Source: Strix aluco (Eukaryota; Chordata; Aves; Strigiformes; Strigidae). From it: 64,000 nt of DNA. Each line of letters opens with the position of its first letter. The stretch's first letter is position 1. Shown here piece after piece: positions 38,301 to 50,449 of the stretch. The stretch lies in the NCBI RefSeq assembly GCF_031877795.1, contig NC_133932.1:77427937-77491936 (forward strand), read 5' to 3'. A program made the position numbers and the translations under genes. Below the pieces are notes generated by a model. The model saw only the letters and a list, made by a program, of their open reading frames with translations, had not been told where the DNA came from and searched no databases.

Positions 38301-40675
38301 GTGCCAAACCCCGAAGTTTACAGTCTAGGCAGGGAAGTAATTAGAAACAGTTGCGCAGCCAGATGGTTTATTTTGATGTTTTAAAAGTGGCCCGTTCACA
38401 GATGTGAACGAACTGTCTCATTCTCCAAGTGCAGGCACCGTAAATATTCGAGGTATGTGTATCCCCCTGTCCTTTGATGGATGGCTGCTTGGGATAATCT
38501 GCATAGCATGGTGGGGGAAACATGCACCGCTGAGAAGACAGGACCAGTGCTCCCCAGCTGCAGCATCCCTGTCTGGCTGCTGGAGCACCTCCCTCCCACC
38601 TGCCTCCCCACAGCCCTCCTTCCTCTCCTCTCCTTTCCCCAGGGTTACCTGCTCATGGCTTCACACTGTGCGACACCGTGGGCTGCCAACCTGCACCAGC
38701 CAGAGTGACTGCAAATTAAAAAACACTATTCGTTAGCCATTTCCTAATGCCTCATTAAGACGCACAGTATAGTACTTCATCAGAGCAGTGGGAAATTTTG
38801 GAAGTGCTTTAAAACTAAGATAAAATGAGGGATAGTCTCTGTAAATCAATAAAATTTGGCAGGAATGGACACATGTGTTTCTTTATGCTACGGAAAAGTT
38901 GCAACACTTTTTGATCCCTCTGGTTGTCCTGGGAAATTGCTGATTGCCTTGTACCTCATTGGGATGGAAAGCTCTTAAAGAAACAAAGTTCCACCACAGA
39001 AGATGGTAGAATATAGGTGTCCTAGTCTACACACATACACATGCATTTTTAAAGCATGCAGCTGACAGAAGAATCTTTCACTGGTTCCAGAGCCTATAGT
39101 GGAGATTAAAGTTCTCAGTAGCTTCCTCAAAAGGAGTAACTCCTGTTTTATCTTCATATTAAATATCTGGTATACCACATATTATACTGCTCTAGAAAAC
39201 ATTTTAAGATTTAGTTAAAAATCCTGTGACTCAGATACTGCCTTTCCTAAAAGTGTAATTAGGTGTCTTACATTTTACATAGTGAACTCAAGAGTACAAT
39301 TCCCTGGATTCCTGCTAACATAACTAGTTCTGCTAGTGATCTTCCTGGGGGGGGGAAAAAAAAAAAAGCATCAAGCATTTGACTTTGCTCTGCTGTTCTT
39401 ATAGACACCAAAAGAACCTTTAAAGTCCAGTTTGGGGCCTGTAAAATCCAGTTTTTATGCAAGTATTCAGTTGAAGTATAAACTTTCACTGAAACACGAA
39501 AGAAGAGACTGGACAAAATGTGTTCTAGCATATTTGTAAATATACATTCTTATTCCCTGAAGACATACAGGTTAAAATCAGACATGATTCCAACAGACTA
39601 TAAAACCACAAAACTTTTGTCTTATTTTAATAGGTTATCCTGAAGTTGTGAAGTGTAAAACCGCTCTCTACTTGTAGTGTACTATCCTCTATATGATGCG
39701 TAATTTTGTCCTAAAATATGAGCGAGTAGAATCGGGCTGTAAAAAACCCTGAAAGCCCTGTATATAGCTGTTGCATACTGTATACTAATTTTTAACAGTT
39801 TTGCTGCCCTTTATAGTATATTTCATATTGCAAATTTGTTACACAATTTTCTCATGCAATGCAGCTGGAAAAAATCCTGTATTGAGTGATCTGTTGGCTT
39901 CAATGTTTGAATGTTTACAGTTGTGCTAACCTCATGCATTTGACACTGATGGATGTAGTGAAAAGGTAAGTAATATTGGCAGGCCTTTATTTCTGACAGT
40001 CCTTGAACTTTGAAGTCCATGCTTAATGCAGCACTATGAGTTCTATTTGTGTGATAGTTTTTCACATTTATTTGCTGTGCTACAATAAAAAAAATAATTA
40101 AAACCCCTTAGATTCAAAAAGGGAGCACTTTTAAGAACAATGTTATTTTCAGAAATGGTACTGCCAGAAGTCTGGAGTTAGAGAAGAATAAATAGAAAGC
40201 TTTGCATTTTAAACAATAGTAATTCCCTTTTGGCACTAAACTTATCTTTAATCCACAAACTAAAGTGTTGCCATCTGTTCATCTTCCTCCTTTTTCCCTG
40301 TGCAGACTGGTGCTGATAGGTATTAGCAAGACATTCAAGCAGCCTGCAAACTATACTCAAACTTCAAATGTATGAAGAGAAAACATCCATCATGGTATGT
40401 TGACCTTATCACTCTCTTATTTTTTATTTATTTACAGCTGTCAAGTTTTTAAGTAATACACACCTTTTGGCTGTGTACCTTCTGAATTTGGAGAAGGTGC
40501 AGTTACACAGTGCAAGGGTGCAGTATTTAAAATGTGCACCCAGGGCTTAAGTTTAATAATTACTTTCATGTGTACGTGCCTCTAATACAATATCTCAGTG
40601 TCCCCTTACTGGATTTTAACCTTTTCTCAGAATTATTATTTAAACATTTAAGCCTAGAATGTTTATATGCATGCA

Positions 40676-40704
40676 TGTATATATAGGTATATATACACAC
40701 ACAC
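40676..40704. repeat. Short AT/AC dinucleotide microsatellite
   Basis: An imperfect run of TA dinucleotides followed by about five AC repeats (tatatacacacacac). It is too short to be notable beyond use as a length-variable marker. Confidence 0.7.
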
Positions 40705-41540
40705 GATGTGTACATATTTGGGAGCTAAGTGGCTCTCAAACAGACTGTAAATTCAATGTATAAGGAGCCAGTCTCTTTCTAAATGAGAACCTGACATGCT
40801 GTCTTGAACACTGCTCACTTCCTTTCAGCCACTCCTGTACATAAACTTAAGGAGCTTTGTTCTCTACTGGGTAACATACACCTACGTAAAGTAGGTAAAA
40901 TGCTACTTTTCCTACATATCGAGTTTCAGACTAAGGCTTCAGACCTGTAGGTGCTTGGTAGGTGTACACTTTACACGTGGTAATGTCGCTACCTGCAGAC
41001 TGAAGGTAGAGAAGAGAAAGTCAACACAACGCTGATGAGGAGGATGAGAAGCTGGAATATACTGCTAATACTGAACAGCCTTTTGAAAAGTAGGCAATAG
41101 GTTTAAATAATACTTGTCAGACAAGAAATGTCTTCAATTAAAGATGTGGAATCAAGAGAATAAGTGCTGTTAAACACACCTACACTTGAACCTCAGTTTA
41201 AGTGTATCGCTATTAGTGCTCTTATTAAAAGTCTGCAGGATTTGGTATGGTCAGAGATTGGGATAAACCTTTCTCCTGCAATTTTATTTACCAGCAGAAG
41301 AATCAGTAGCATAATTTTCTATTCAAACTGGTGATGGCTATTTTGTGGTTTCATAGCCTTCTGAACTGTGAAGAAATGTGATGTAACATTATGTGTGAAA
41401 ATCAAGTTGCAAGCCCTAGGGTAGATTAGGTAATTCATAGGCAGTGATTTTTTAAAATTTTTTTTTTAAAGGCAAGCAATATCTTTAACTTTGCCAGAAT
41501 TGTTTTTGTAGTAAGGACAATTACAATAATATTAAAACAT

Positions 41541-41758
41541 AAGAAAAAGCTTTTTTACTCTAAGAGTGGTCTAACAGTGGAACAGACTGCCCAGAGAGCT
41601 TATGGAATCTTCACCCTTGGAGATATTCAGAAGCCATCTGGACAGGGTTCTGGGCAACCAGCTCTAGGCAACCCTGCTCTGAGCAGGCGGGTTGGATGAG
41701 ATGGTCTCCAGAGATCCCTTCCAACCTCAAATATTCCACAATTCTATGACTCTGATGA
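41541..41758 (+). mobile_element. CR1 3'-end fragment
   Basis: The sequence contains the CR1 C-terminal and 3' UTR blocks in order: 'aagagtggtctaacagtgga', 'cagactgcccagagagctta', a 'ctggacagggttctgggcaa' block, 'gagcaggcgggttggatgag', 'cccttccaacctcaa', and a terminal 'attctatgactctgatga'. It is about 218 bases and moderately diverged, with no open frame. It lies between ITGBL1 and NALCN. Confidence 0.92.
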
Positions 41759-44700
41759 CATACTGTGTACTGAACAAGATTTGTTACGGTGTGGGAAGGC
41801 AGATGGACTCTGCCTACTCCTTTATTACATCCTCTTAGTGGCCAGCTTAATTTTGCTGTCACTTTAACAGAGGCATTAAATTTGCAAACCGCATTCCATG
41901 CTATTTTTAAGGACTTTTTTTGTAACAAAACAAAGCAAAATGCACATCCAGTGAACAGTCTAAGCTTAAAAAAAACCTGGAGACCACCAAAATTTGTGGT
42001 CCTCCTGGGTTTCCATGGAAGCCATTTTAGTCACACCAGGGGTTTGTATCAGTGGAGACATTGCAGAGGCATTCGCTTACACAGCAATTTTCTAAAATTA
42101 ACCAGAAGTTGAAAATCCCACATATCAAACAAGTTATTATTTATCCATGGAATGAGGAGAGTTGGAAGCTTCCAGTGATTCTTCATCACTGGACACAAAA
42201 TCACTAATGAGATGGCTGTTAAGATCTACGACAAACCACTTGAACACCCATGGACCAAAGTACTTGATGGAGTTAACTAAAATCTGTCTGAATTAAACAG
42301 TTCAGAAAGCATGCAGCTGTTGAGAGTCATTGCTGTGCTAGCTGATGGCATCCTTGGAAGGAAGCAAGAGACAAGAGTATACCAGAGCTGTGCAGAACAG
42401 AAAACCTCGTGTTAATTTTGCTGACATGACATGGAATCTGGGACAGCTGATGGTATCACACAGGGAATAGAAATATCTTTTGGAGTTATAGGATCAAGGT
42501 TAGAACAAGATTAAAGCTGAGCTGGCCTGAATGTAGCTGGCCTGAATACTAGTGAATATAAGCTACCCAAACAGTTCACACAGGCCAACATTAATCAAGA
42601 TGTTATTGTGTTATACTCTAGTGTAAAACCTTAGCTTACTCTTTCAGATCCCAGTTGAAACTTTAAATAGCAGGTAGGTCTTTCGTTTGTTTAATGTTTA
42701 GTAGTTAATTCCCCTAAACAGCAGTAATACCCTGCTTTTACAGAGACCTTAAGGAAGCATGATTTTTAATCATGAGCTTGCAAGACAGCTCAGAATGCCA
42801 GCATTAATAGTATGTTTTTAAAAAGCATACTACTACGTTCTTAATTGTTTAGCACTTACTTCAGAAAGCTAGTCAAGGTCTGGTGTAATCCAAGTTAGCA
42901 GTATTGTTGAAGAGGCCAAGAAAGGAGATAAATGGGCATGTCATTTTCCAACATAAATTCTCACTCTGGGGTCAAATTGTGCCTTACTTCTCAAAGGGAC
43001 AATGTTCCTTGCTGCTGAAAAATCTAAAATAGTGGCAAATACAATAAAAATAATGAATGTTTGTGATTTTTGTATTTAACTAGTCACCTGAACGAGTTAA
43101 ATGAAAGATCATTCTTATCCTTTTGACCAAAGAGTTGTTTCTAAGGTTAGTAAATTAAAAAAATAGATACTGCTGACTTCTTAGAAGCAAAACTGCAATA
43201 ACTCAGGTTGAGTGCCTGAGCTGAACATATGCACACCAGATTCTCCAGACAACAGCAACCGTCTCGTATGGTTTCAATGTTCCGTGTTGCACTGGGTCCT
43301 GCTGCTTGTTATTAAACAAAAAATGAAGGAGAGACAGAAATTAAGAAAAAGAAAGGGTGGGGTAACACCGTTATTGCCTCTCTTCTGAGTACTCAGTACT
43401 TTTTGAAAGGAAACCAAATATATATATAGTTGTAGATTTAGGACCCTCCACAAGGTTTGAAATTTTGAAAACCATACACCATGTCCTTTATTCTGGTTCA
43501 TCAATGTTGATGCTGGTCACAGACACTCAAGAATGACAATTTTGTAATCCATCCCAATCAAAATTACTCATGAATGCTAACCGATCTCTTGCAGTCATTA
43601 GTCTGATGTTGCTCTGCGACCATTTCTGTTATGGTTGTACACTTCAGAGCAAGACCACCTCTCAGTCTGAGCCAGACAGATCATTCAGATGGAAGAAAGC
43701 TGGGCTGCTGGGCTGGTTTGAATCACGCGGAGCCCTGGCAAAACCAGGGTGCTGCTCAGTGTGTGCAGAGCAGGACTTGAGACTAAGGGAGAACTTTGTG
43801 GTAACCACCATTAAGATGACTAAGGACTCTGGATGCCCTGGGGCTAGACAGCAACAAAGCAGGAATAGAGCAGTTTTTGACTTGTATCCTATGCCTAAAT
43901 GATTAAATCTTCCTTTGGGTCTGACGTTTAATTTGAAATTTCTAAATGACATTTTGTGACCTTTTTGAAAAGCTCAAGCATCATTTCAAAATGAATATTT
44001 CATGAATTCTTTTACTCATTATAGATTATCTGAAATCTGATCAAGCAGTGCATTCTGTCCTAAGTGGTAAATCAAACTCCAACAATGGCATTTCCAATAA
44101 ACTCAGCTCCTTGGGATGTTTTTAAAATTTATTTACATTACTCTTCATCTCCTTAACAGATATTTATGGAAAGTAAGGACAAGAGAGATACAAGTAAAGC
44201 TCAAATGAGCTTTATCTGTTCTAGATTTATAGAGATGAGAGGTAAGTCCTTACTAAGGCATATCTTTCCTTTTGATCTATTTCACATTACCATAAAGTAA
44301 CATCTTAAGATTAACTCCCAAATTCAGTCCTTATCTGTGTGTTTATGACTTGCTCTTTAGGTCAATGGGAATTTTCTAAATTAGAATAAAACCAAACTTC
44401 AGCCCTAAATATTAAACATCAGCATGGACTTCAAATGACTGATAGACTCTTTGCAAAATTATATCAGCAATTTTATAAATATCTAAGCTTTCCACTTTAT
44501 CCTCACATACATGATATATGCCACTCAAGTTCTAAAATGTTCATAATTGCTTTTCAAGTGACAGATGTGAAAGTAAATTTGTGGTGAAATAGCAAAGCAA
44601 GAAAAGGCTTTTTCTTGCAAACAGCAGACCTTCACTGTCTGCACAATTCTTTAAATGAAAGACACGACTATTTTTCCTTTGCGCATAGGCAGGTACATCA

Positions 44701-44990
44701 GGGGCTAAACCCTTCTTCCAGCCTTAGCATCATCTGCTGCAAGTTGTGCTCATGGACTGGCTGTCCAAGAGAATCCTACCTTCTGCTGAAAGTGTGGGTC
44801 CCCGTTAGTAGCCTGCAGTTCACAGAGGCTCAGAATGTGCAGATAGGGCAAAATTTAACACTGTGCTACCAAATATACCAGGTACAAGCAGAAGTTTGAA
44901 ATACATAAGGAAGTATGTATTCTATAATACAAACCACATGTAAGGTAATTAATCCCCTTTTATTTGGTACCCATTAACCAGTATCTAAAA

Positions 44991-45478
44991 TACTGTATCC
45001 AGTTTTGAGCCCCCCTCCAGTACATGAAAGATGTTGCTAGGCGAGTTCAGTGACAGGGCACTGAGGTGGTTGGGGCTGGAGCACTTGCCCTATGAGGAGC
45101 AGCTGAAGGAGCTGGGCTTGTTCAGCCTGGAGAAGGGATGGCTTTGGGACCACCTAAAACCAGTCTGCCAGGGTCTACAGGGAAGCTGTCAAGAGGATGA
45201 AGCTGGGCTCTTCCCAAGGGTGCATGGCAGGAGGAGGAGAGACAGCAGACAAGAGAGGGTCCAACCGCATGTCAGGAAAAAGTCCTCCACCGTGAGGACA
45301 GTCAAGCACTGGAACAGATTGCCCAGACTGTGCAGTCTGTGTCTTGGGAGGTTTTCAAGACCCAACTGGATAAAGCCCTAAGCGAGCTGGTGTGATCTCA
45401 TAGCTGAGCCTGGTTGAGGCAGATTGGTAAGACCAGATGGCTTCCCGAGGCTCTGTCCAACCTCAATTGGTCTATCGA
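44991..45478 (+). mobile_element. CR1 fragment covering end of ORF2 and 3' UTR
   Basis: This begins 'tactgtatccagttttgagc', the region coding for the end of the reverse transcriptase. The translation near 45060-45140 reads LEHLPYEEQLKELGLFSLEK, the CR1 C-terminal block found as [20 protein letters not shown] in the copies at 22-26 kb. Further blocks are 'gtcaagcactggaacagatt' and 'ggcttcccgaggctctgtcc'. The terminal octamer tail is not preserved. A chance frame of 116 codons spans it, but indels break the domain. Confidence 0.92.
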
Positions 45479-46559
45479 GAATTATTTTTCCTAGGCCAGT
45501 ATATCCACAGGAAAACTGTTGCACAAAGTCACATCTGCTGGCAAATGTTGATTTCTTTCACTTAGATATAGCTGCAACATTTCACTGTTTGCAACTGTCA
45601 TTTTTCATTTACGAGATGCTATCACCAAAAGCATAATGCTGCCTAGCAAGTTATCCCAAGAAATAAAATAGAACTGAGGAGGAAAAAGACAAAATGTGAA
45701 GAGTATTATTTGTAAACACATTTATTCTTAAACTGATTCCTTTTTTTTCCATGAGATATCAGCTGGCTGATTGCTATTAAAGACACTAGCCCTGCAAACA
45801 CTAAAATTAGGTGCTTAAATTTACTGGAATTGCTAATACTGGCAATGCACATACATAAGCGCTGGCGGGACTGCATCCATAATCCTGAGGCCAGCTCCCT
45901 AACTGGCTTATTAGTTTTTGTTATAAGCATCAGATAGATACAATCTAAAGGAACCGAATACAATTTATGCCATACATTTTCTTTCTGCTTTCCAATGTAT
46001 TTTGCTAAGGGTTTTTTCAAATCCTATTCCATGTCTTTAATGCCGTTGTAGCAACAACTGCATTTGCAGGATTACCTCTTTAATTTTGCTAATTTTACAA
46101 GTGCCAGAAGGCTATGGGCTCACATTATTCATATCAACTAGTATCATTTAAAGACAAATCACAATTTAGAGAAATTTACTTTTTTTGCCCAAGAAGGTAA
46201 AAATACAGATTGGAACACGGCGACTTCATTTACAGAAACGTTTTCCCAAGTATTTACTTATTCACTCATTTATTTGTGGTATCTCTTTACATAAGGTGAT
46301 GCTATTTCATGGATTTATTTCACCGTGGAGCTCAAGACTGAGCCTTTATTTGGCTCTTCAGTAATTTGAAAACTAACCAGACCACCCAGCTGATGCTACC
46401 AGTGAAGTAAAGGCTCTGCAGCGGCAAAGAAGTGCGCGCCTACTAAAAAAGCTTTGAGGTGCACAAACAGGGTTTCCTACCAAAATAAGAAAACTATCCT
46501 TGAAGATCGTCACGAGGAAAAAACCACCCCAAAACACCCCAAACCAAAACCGTACTGAT

Positions 46560-47720
46560 CAGCGGCTGCGCCTGCTCTAGCCCGAGGGGTAACCCCCGGC
46601 GGGCTGCCCCTCACCTCGCTCCCCACTCGCGGGTTTCGGGGCGCCGCGAACACATTTCCAAGTGGCTGTGGGAGTGTTTTGCGCCACGGGACCACCGTCC
46701 CGGCCTCACCCCCCGGTTCCCGAGCGGTTAAGCCGTATTTCCTCTCAACCGGGAGCCTTTAGCAACTCGAGGGTGGTGGTTGCTTGTTTTTTTCCGAACT
46801 GGCATGTGTGTGCTCGGTCCTGTCTCCTCCTCACCTGCTCCCTCCCCGCCGTCGGTCCGCAGGCCGCCCCGCCCGGCCCCCCCACACCCCCGCCCCGTCC
46901 CCGCGGCCGCCCGCCGCCGCCGTTGCCGAGAGACCGAGGGCGGCTGCCGCCGCCGCCACCGGGCGGGCCCCGCCGCCCCGATCCACCGCGGGGAGGACGG
47001 CGTACGAGGCAGGCACACCATCGTAACACCTCACACACCCGCGGGGGCCGGGACCGGCCCCTCCCGACCGCGCCATGAAGGGAGATGCTGGCGGTAGGTC
47101 GGAGGCGTCGGGCGCGGCTTGCTGCGCGGCGCTTGGCTCGGTACACGGTGGGCCCCGGCTCCTCCCCGCCTCCTTCCCCGGCCCCTCCATCGCCGGCGAC
47201 CGCCGGGGCTCTCCCGGGGACGCTGGCGGCTCCCAGGGAGGGGATGGGCGCGGCGGGAGGCCTGGCCGGCTCCGCGGGGGCTGCAGGGGCGGCGGCGCCC
47301 TCCTCATCGCCCGCCCCAACCGTCCTTCCCCCGCCGTGGGAGGGAGGGAGGGAGCGCGGCGGGCCGGCCTCGGGGCCTGCTGCCGCAGGGAGCGGGAGAC
47401 TGGAGGCCTGCCCCCGCCGCCCCGGGCCCCCTCCGCATCCCTCAGTGGTGCGCGAGAAGCGCCTCGCTTCGTTACTGAGGCAGAGCCGGGCCGTGGGGCC
47501 AACAGGCCTCTTCCTCCGTCACGGGCCGGGGGTGCACTAATGGAACGGGGTGGTTGTGGATGGGGCCGAGGCGGGAGGGGGTGCGCTGTGGGGAGCTGCC
47601 TCCCTGAGGGGAGGTTTCGCCTGGTTCGCCGGGGCTGGTGGCTTCGGGGTTGGGGCGGTTGGAGAGAGCGACGTACCAAGGCCTGAAGTCAGTCTCTGTA
47701 ACGTGCAGTTTCGGGGGCCT
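46560..47720 (+). promoter_or_regulatory. NALCN: NALCN CpG-island promoter
   Basis: About 1.1 kb of very GC- and CpG-rich DNA, densest at about 46850-47540. It includes a GC box (cccccgcccc, 46887-46896) and GCC-triplet runs (ccgccgccgccg type) just upstream of the inferred exon 1. No TATA box is obvious. Its position about 9.6 kb upstream of the first NALCN coding exon, on the same strand, fits the usual vertebrate layout of a non-coding first exon in a CpG island. The long GC-rich open frames on both strands here are base-composition artefacts. Confidence 0.75.
47041..47093 (+). other. NALCN: Inferred NALCN non-coding exon 1 (3' part)
   Basis: A good splice donor, GCG|GTAGGT, occurs at 47094 inside the CpG island. 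It is the best candidate for the end of the 5' untranslated exon that must join the acceptor at 56663. The upstream limit (start site) is unknown, so 47041 is arbitrary. Two ATG codons lie in the segment, at 47075 (G at -3) and at 47085. Joined to the next exon, both give very short upstream reading frames. Another donor within the island could be used instead. Confidence 0.45.
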
Positions 47721-49171
47721 CGACACTGCGCGTTGAGAGAGGTGCTTAACGTTGACATCGTTTTATTTTAGCACTCCCGGTAACGTCAGTGACACGTTTC
47801 TAGGAAGGATGGAGGTTTCTGATGGCCTTTATGTGCAGATACAGCTTTTAAGTCAGCTATGATTTGGTTGGTTACCCACTGTTGCATTCTGAGACACTCG
47901 GAAATAAATATTCACGGTGAGAAAATACTAACTAAATGCTATTTTGAGTCTTTTGTTTTTGTCTTAAGCATCCTTAATTTCCTGTTTCATTCATTGTCCC
48001 TCTCTCTTTCATCTTCTTCCACAGCAGCCACATCCCACCTGCCCTCTATAAGTAACCAACAGAGAAATAATACATATTAACAGTGAACTAAGTTTTGCGG
48101 CATAAAACACAAAATTAAGAAACTTTAATGCAGGGAGAAAAAAATTATATTTCTTCGAGTTCTCTCTGGCTGCCAGAATACTCCAGCTCTGCAAGTTCAT
48201 GTATATACCTTTGGGGACTTTCAGGAAAAGTTGGGGGAATTTTTGTTTAACCATTTGAGCTTGGTACTGTGTTTTAAAATGAAATTTTAAAGTCATAACA
48301 ATCAGCATGTTATTTGTGCTTTAGAAATGTCGACACATAGTCTTTTTATTTGGGGCATCTGTTTTATTTTGATCTGAAATTTGGTCCATCACAGTTCATT
48401 CCCATTTAAGCTCTACTTCCTGGAAATACAGCTTACTCTGATTTGACTTATTTCCAGCTTCTGGACATTGCTGGTACCATGAACACTATGTAGACCTATG
48501 TGGCATTCATCCATACCCAGGTTTTGAGTCACAGAGGTTTCAGGTCTTAAACCTTCACCACAGGAGATGAGTAGTGTCAAGCTGTGTTGCAGGAAGTAAT
48601 GGGCCACTGGACCAAGCTCTGGAAGAGGTGGGGAGTCTCGGATTTTCACAGAGAAGAATGACTTCTTAAGGCATGGGTATCTCCTGATGAGATTGAACTG
48701 TTACTGGCTTCTGGGGATTTTAGTTTCCTCCCCACCCCCCAAGGTATTTAGGAATTCAGGGAGTTGTAAACAAGATTTTTGATGTGTTTATGAGTAAAAT
48801 AGAGGTGTTGCATTCACAAATGACTTTTACTGTGTTACTAATAGAATACTTCCATGGTTGGAAAATGACTTGGATGTCCTGTAGATTTTGAGCATGAAAT
48901 CTTTTTGGAGGTAAAGAGCAAAGTCAGCCTAATATGGGCATTATGAGTTGAATCATATTTTATTTTCCTTTCAGTCTTTTTCAGTTCTCCCTTTCTTTAC
49001 TTCTATAGCCTCTTTTATTTCATTTGAAGTTTCCTGTATTGGTTAAGTACTGATAAATGTCTTTCTTTGGGAGATACCACTCCTAGACTATGGCTGCAAA
49101 TTGTCTTGGTTCTTACTAGGTAATTTCTTTTTCCTTTCTTTATTTTCTGTGATGTTTTCCTCTTTCATCTC

Positions 49172-49187
49172 TTTTTTTTTTTTTTTT
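49172..49187. repeat. Poly(T) run of 16
   Basis: A T homopolymer that abuts the 5' end of the CR1 fragment starting at 49191. It is simple low-complexity sequence; the LINE may have inserted next to it. Confidence 0.85.
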
Positions 49188-49190
49188 CCC

Positions 49191-49397
49191 CACTGTGAGG
49201 ACAATCAAGCAGTGGAACAAGATGCTCAAAGAAGTTGTATAGTCTCCATCATTGGAGGTTTTCGAGACCAGACTGGAGTAATCTGAGTAAACGTCAGTAG
49301 CCTGGTCTGACACCAGAGTTGACCCTGCTTGAGCAGGAGACTGGACTAGAGACCTCTTGAGGTCCTTCCAACCTGAATTAGTTGATGATTCTATGAT
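49191..49397 (+). mobile_element. CR1 3'-end fragment
   Basis: The blocks 'cactgtgaggacaatcaagc', 'agtggaacaagatgctcaaa', 'ttgaggtccttccaacctga' and 'tgatgattctatgatct' match the CR1 3' end in order. It is about 207 bases, with the octamer-like tail at 49384-49397. It lies in NALCN intron 1, in the sense direction. Confidence 0.92.
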
Positions 49398-50000
49398 CTC
49401 AGTTTTCCACAATAAAGCCTTTGGGTTTGGCCTTTTCTTCCTGGGAGTTACATTCAATCATTGTGTTTGTGAAGATGGTAGTATTGTACCAGAGGTTACG
49501 TCTGCAGCTTCTAGGAACTGCTCTGCAGCAATAAAAATGCATATCACATGTCAGTTTGTTTGTTTTAAAGGAAAGATAAAGGATAAAAAGAAAGTCCTAA
49601 TTTTGTTTTCAGCATTTCATGTTTAAAATACTTAAGTGTTAACTATTTCACTGGTGATTCCTTAAATGATGGAGAGGGGAGAACTTGGGAAGCAAAGATG
49701 ATCTAGAATATTCAAATTTCCTAAATAATTATTTTAGCAAAAATTGTAACAATGCTAAAAGAATATAACCACTGTTTATCTTAATTTTTAATGTATTTAA
49801 ATCATGAAAAGATGTGTATACAAGGTTCTAGGCACACTAACATGTAATTAGTGGTACAACAAAATCCCAGCAACATTAAAATAATCACTTAAGCAGCAGG
49901 CATGCTGCCAGCCATCTGCCTACAGAGAAGCTCCTTTCCACCCCTGCATCATTCTGGGAAGAATGCCCTCATCCCTTTCTTTAAAACCCTGAAACGTGGG

Positions 50001-50449
50001 TCTGCAGTGTTCATAGCAGGTTACTGAATGTGGGGTATTTCAGGGAGAGGATGGGTTGCCTGATGGAAATATACTCCCTTTATGGATATATAGCACAGTT
50101 TAACAGCTAGATTACTTCAAAAGTTCACTTTGATTATGGGCCACATAACCACCACTTGCTGCCCTAGGATGAGTCTACTGTAGTGTAGTCTGTATGACAA
50201 TCCTTAAGAGCCCATACCTGACAAAGACCTGCAGCAATGTGCTTAGTAAGGATCATGCTGGAAAAAATACAAGAGCAGTGTTCTGGGATTTGCTTTTGTG
50301 GTCTACTCATCTCCAGGTGGAAATTGTGGTGTAGCCCTCCGTGAAAGCAAAGGAGCGGGCAGCAGCAGGTCATTCTTTGAGAGGATTCAGAGAACCCATC
50401 CTCTCCCTGAAATACCCCACATTCAGTAACCTGCTATGAACACTGCAGA
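50001..50449. repeat. Perfect 57-bp inverted repeat with 335-bp spacer
   Basis: The left arm is 50001-50057, starting tctgcagtgttcatagcagg. The right arm is 50393-50449 and is its exact reverse complement (ending cctgctatgaacactgcaga). I compared the arms base by base and found no mismatch over 57 bases; similarity stops abruptly on both sides. The 335-base spacer shows no transposase or other coding sequence. No target-site duplication is evident at the outer ends (left flank aaacgtggg, right flank ttactgtgc). It could be terminal inverted repeats of a small non-autonomous DNA element, a template-switch duplication, or an assembly fold-back. Confidence 0.9.

Larger units (their letters stand above)
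38310..46550. other. Intergenic region between ITGBL1 and NALCN
   Basis: About 8.2 kb separates the two CpG islands. It is AT-rich and holds two CR1 fragments (41541-41758 and 44991-45478), a short AT/AC dinucleotide tract near 40676-40704 and a G/A tract near 39349-39367. No exon, RNA gene or long convincing reading frame was recognised. An open frame of 110 codons at 43570-43902 has no family signature. Any enhancers shared by the divergent genes would lie here, but none can be identified by eye. Confidence 0.7.

Noticed and set aside
38125..38307. In-frame upstream extension of ITGBL1 exon 1 by about 60 codons
   Set aside because: The frame is open but has no ATG upstream of 38124. The ATG at 38124 has a good context and opens directly into a signal peptide.
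43570..43902. 110-codon plus-strand frame in the ITGBL1-NALCN gap
   Set aside because: No domain, signal or homology recognised. An overlapping frame of similar length exists on the other strand, as expected by chance.
46831..47679. Long open frame of 282 codons on the minus strand, and several overlapping long frames, in the CpG island
   Set aside because: Very high GC content removes stop codons on both strands. The translations are low-complexity Arg/Pro/Gly/Ala with no domain, and they overlap each other in several frames.
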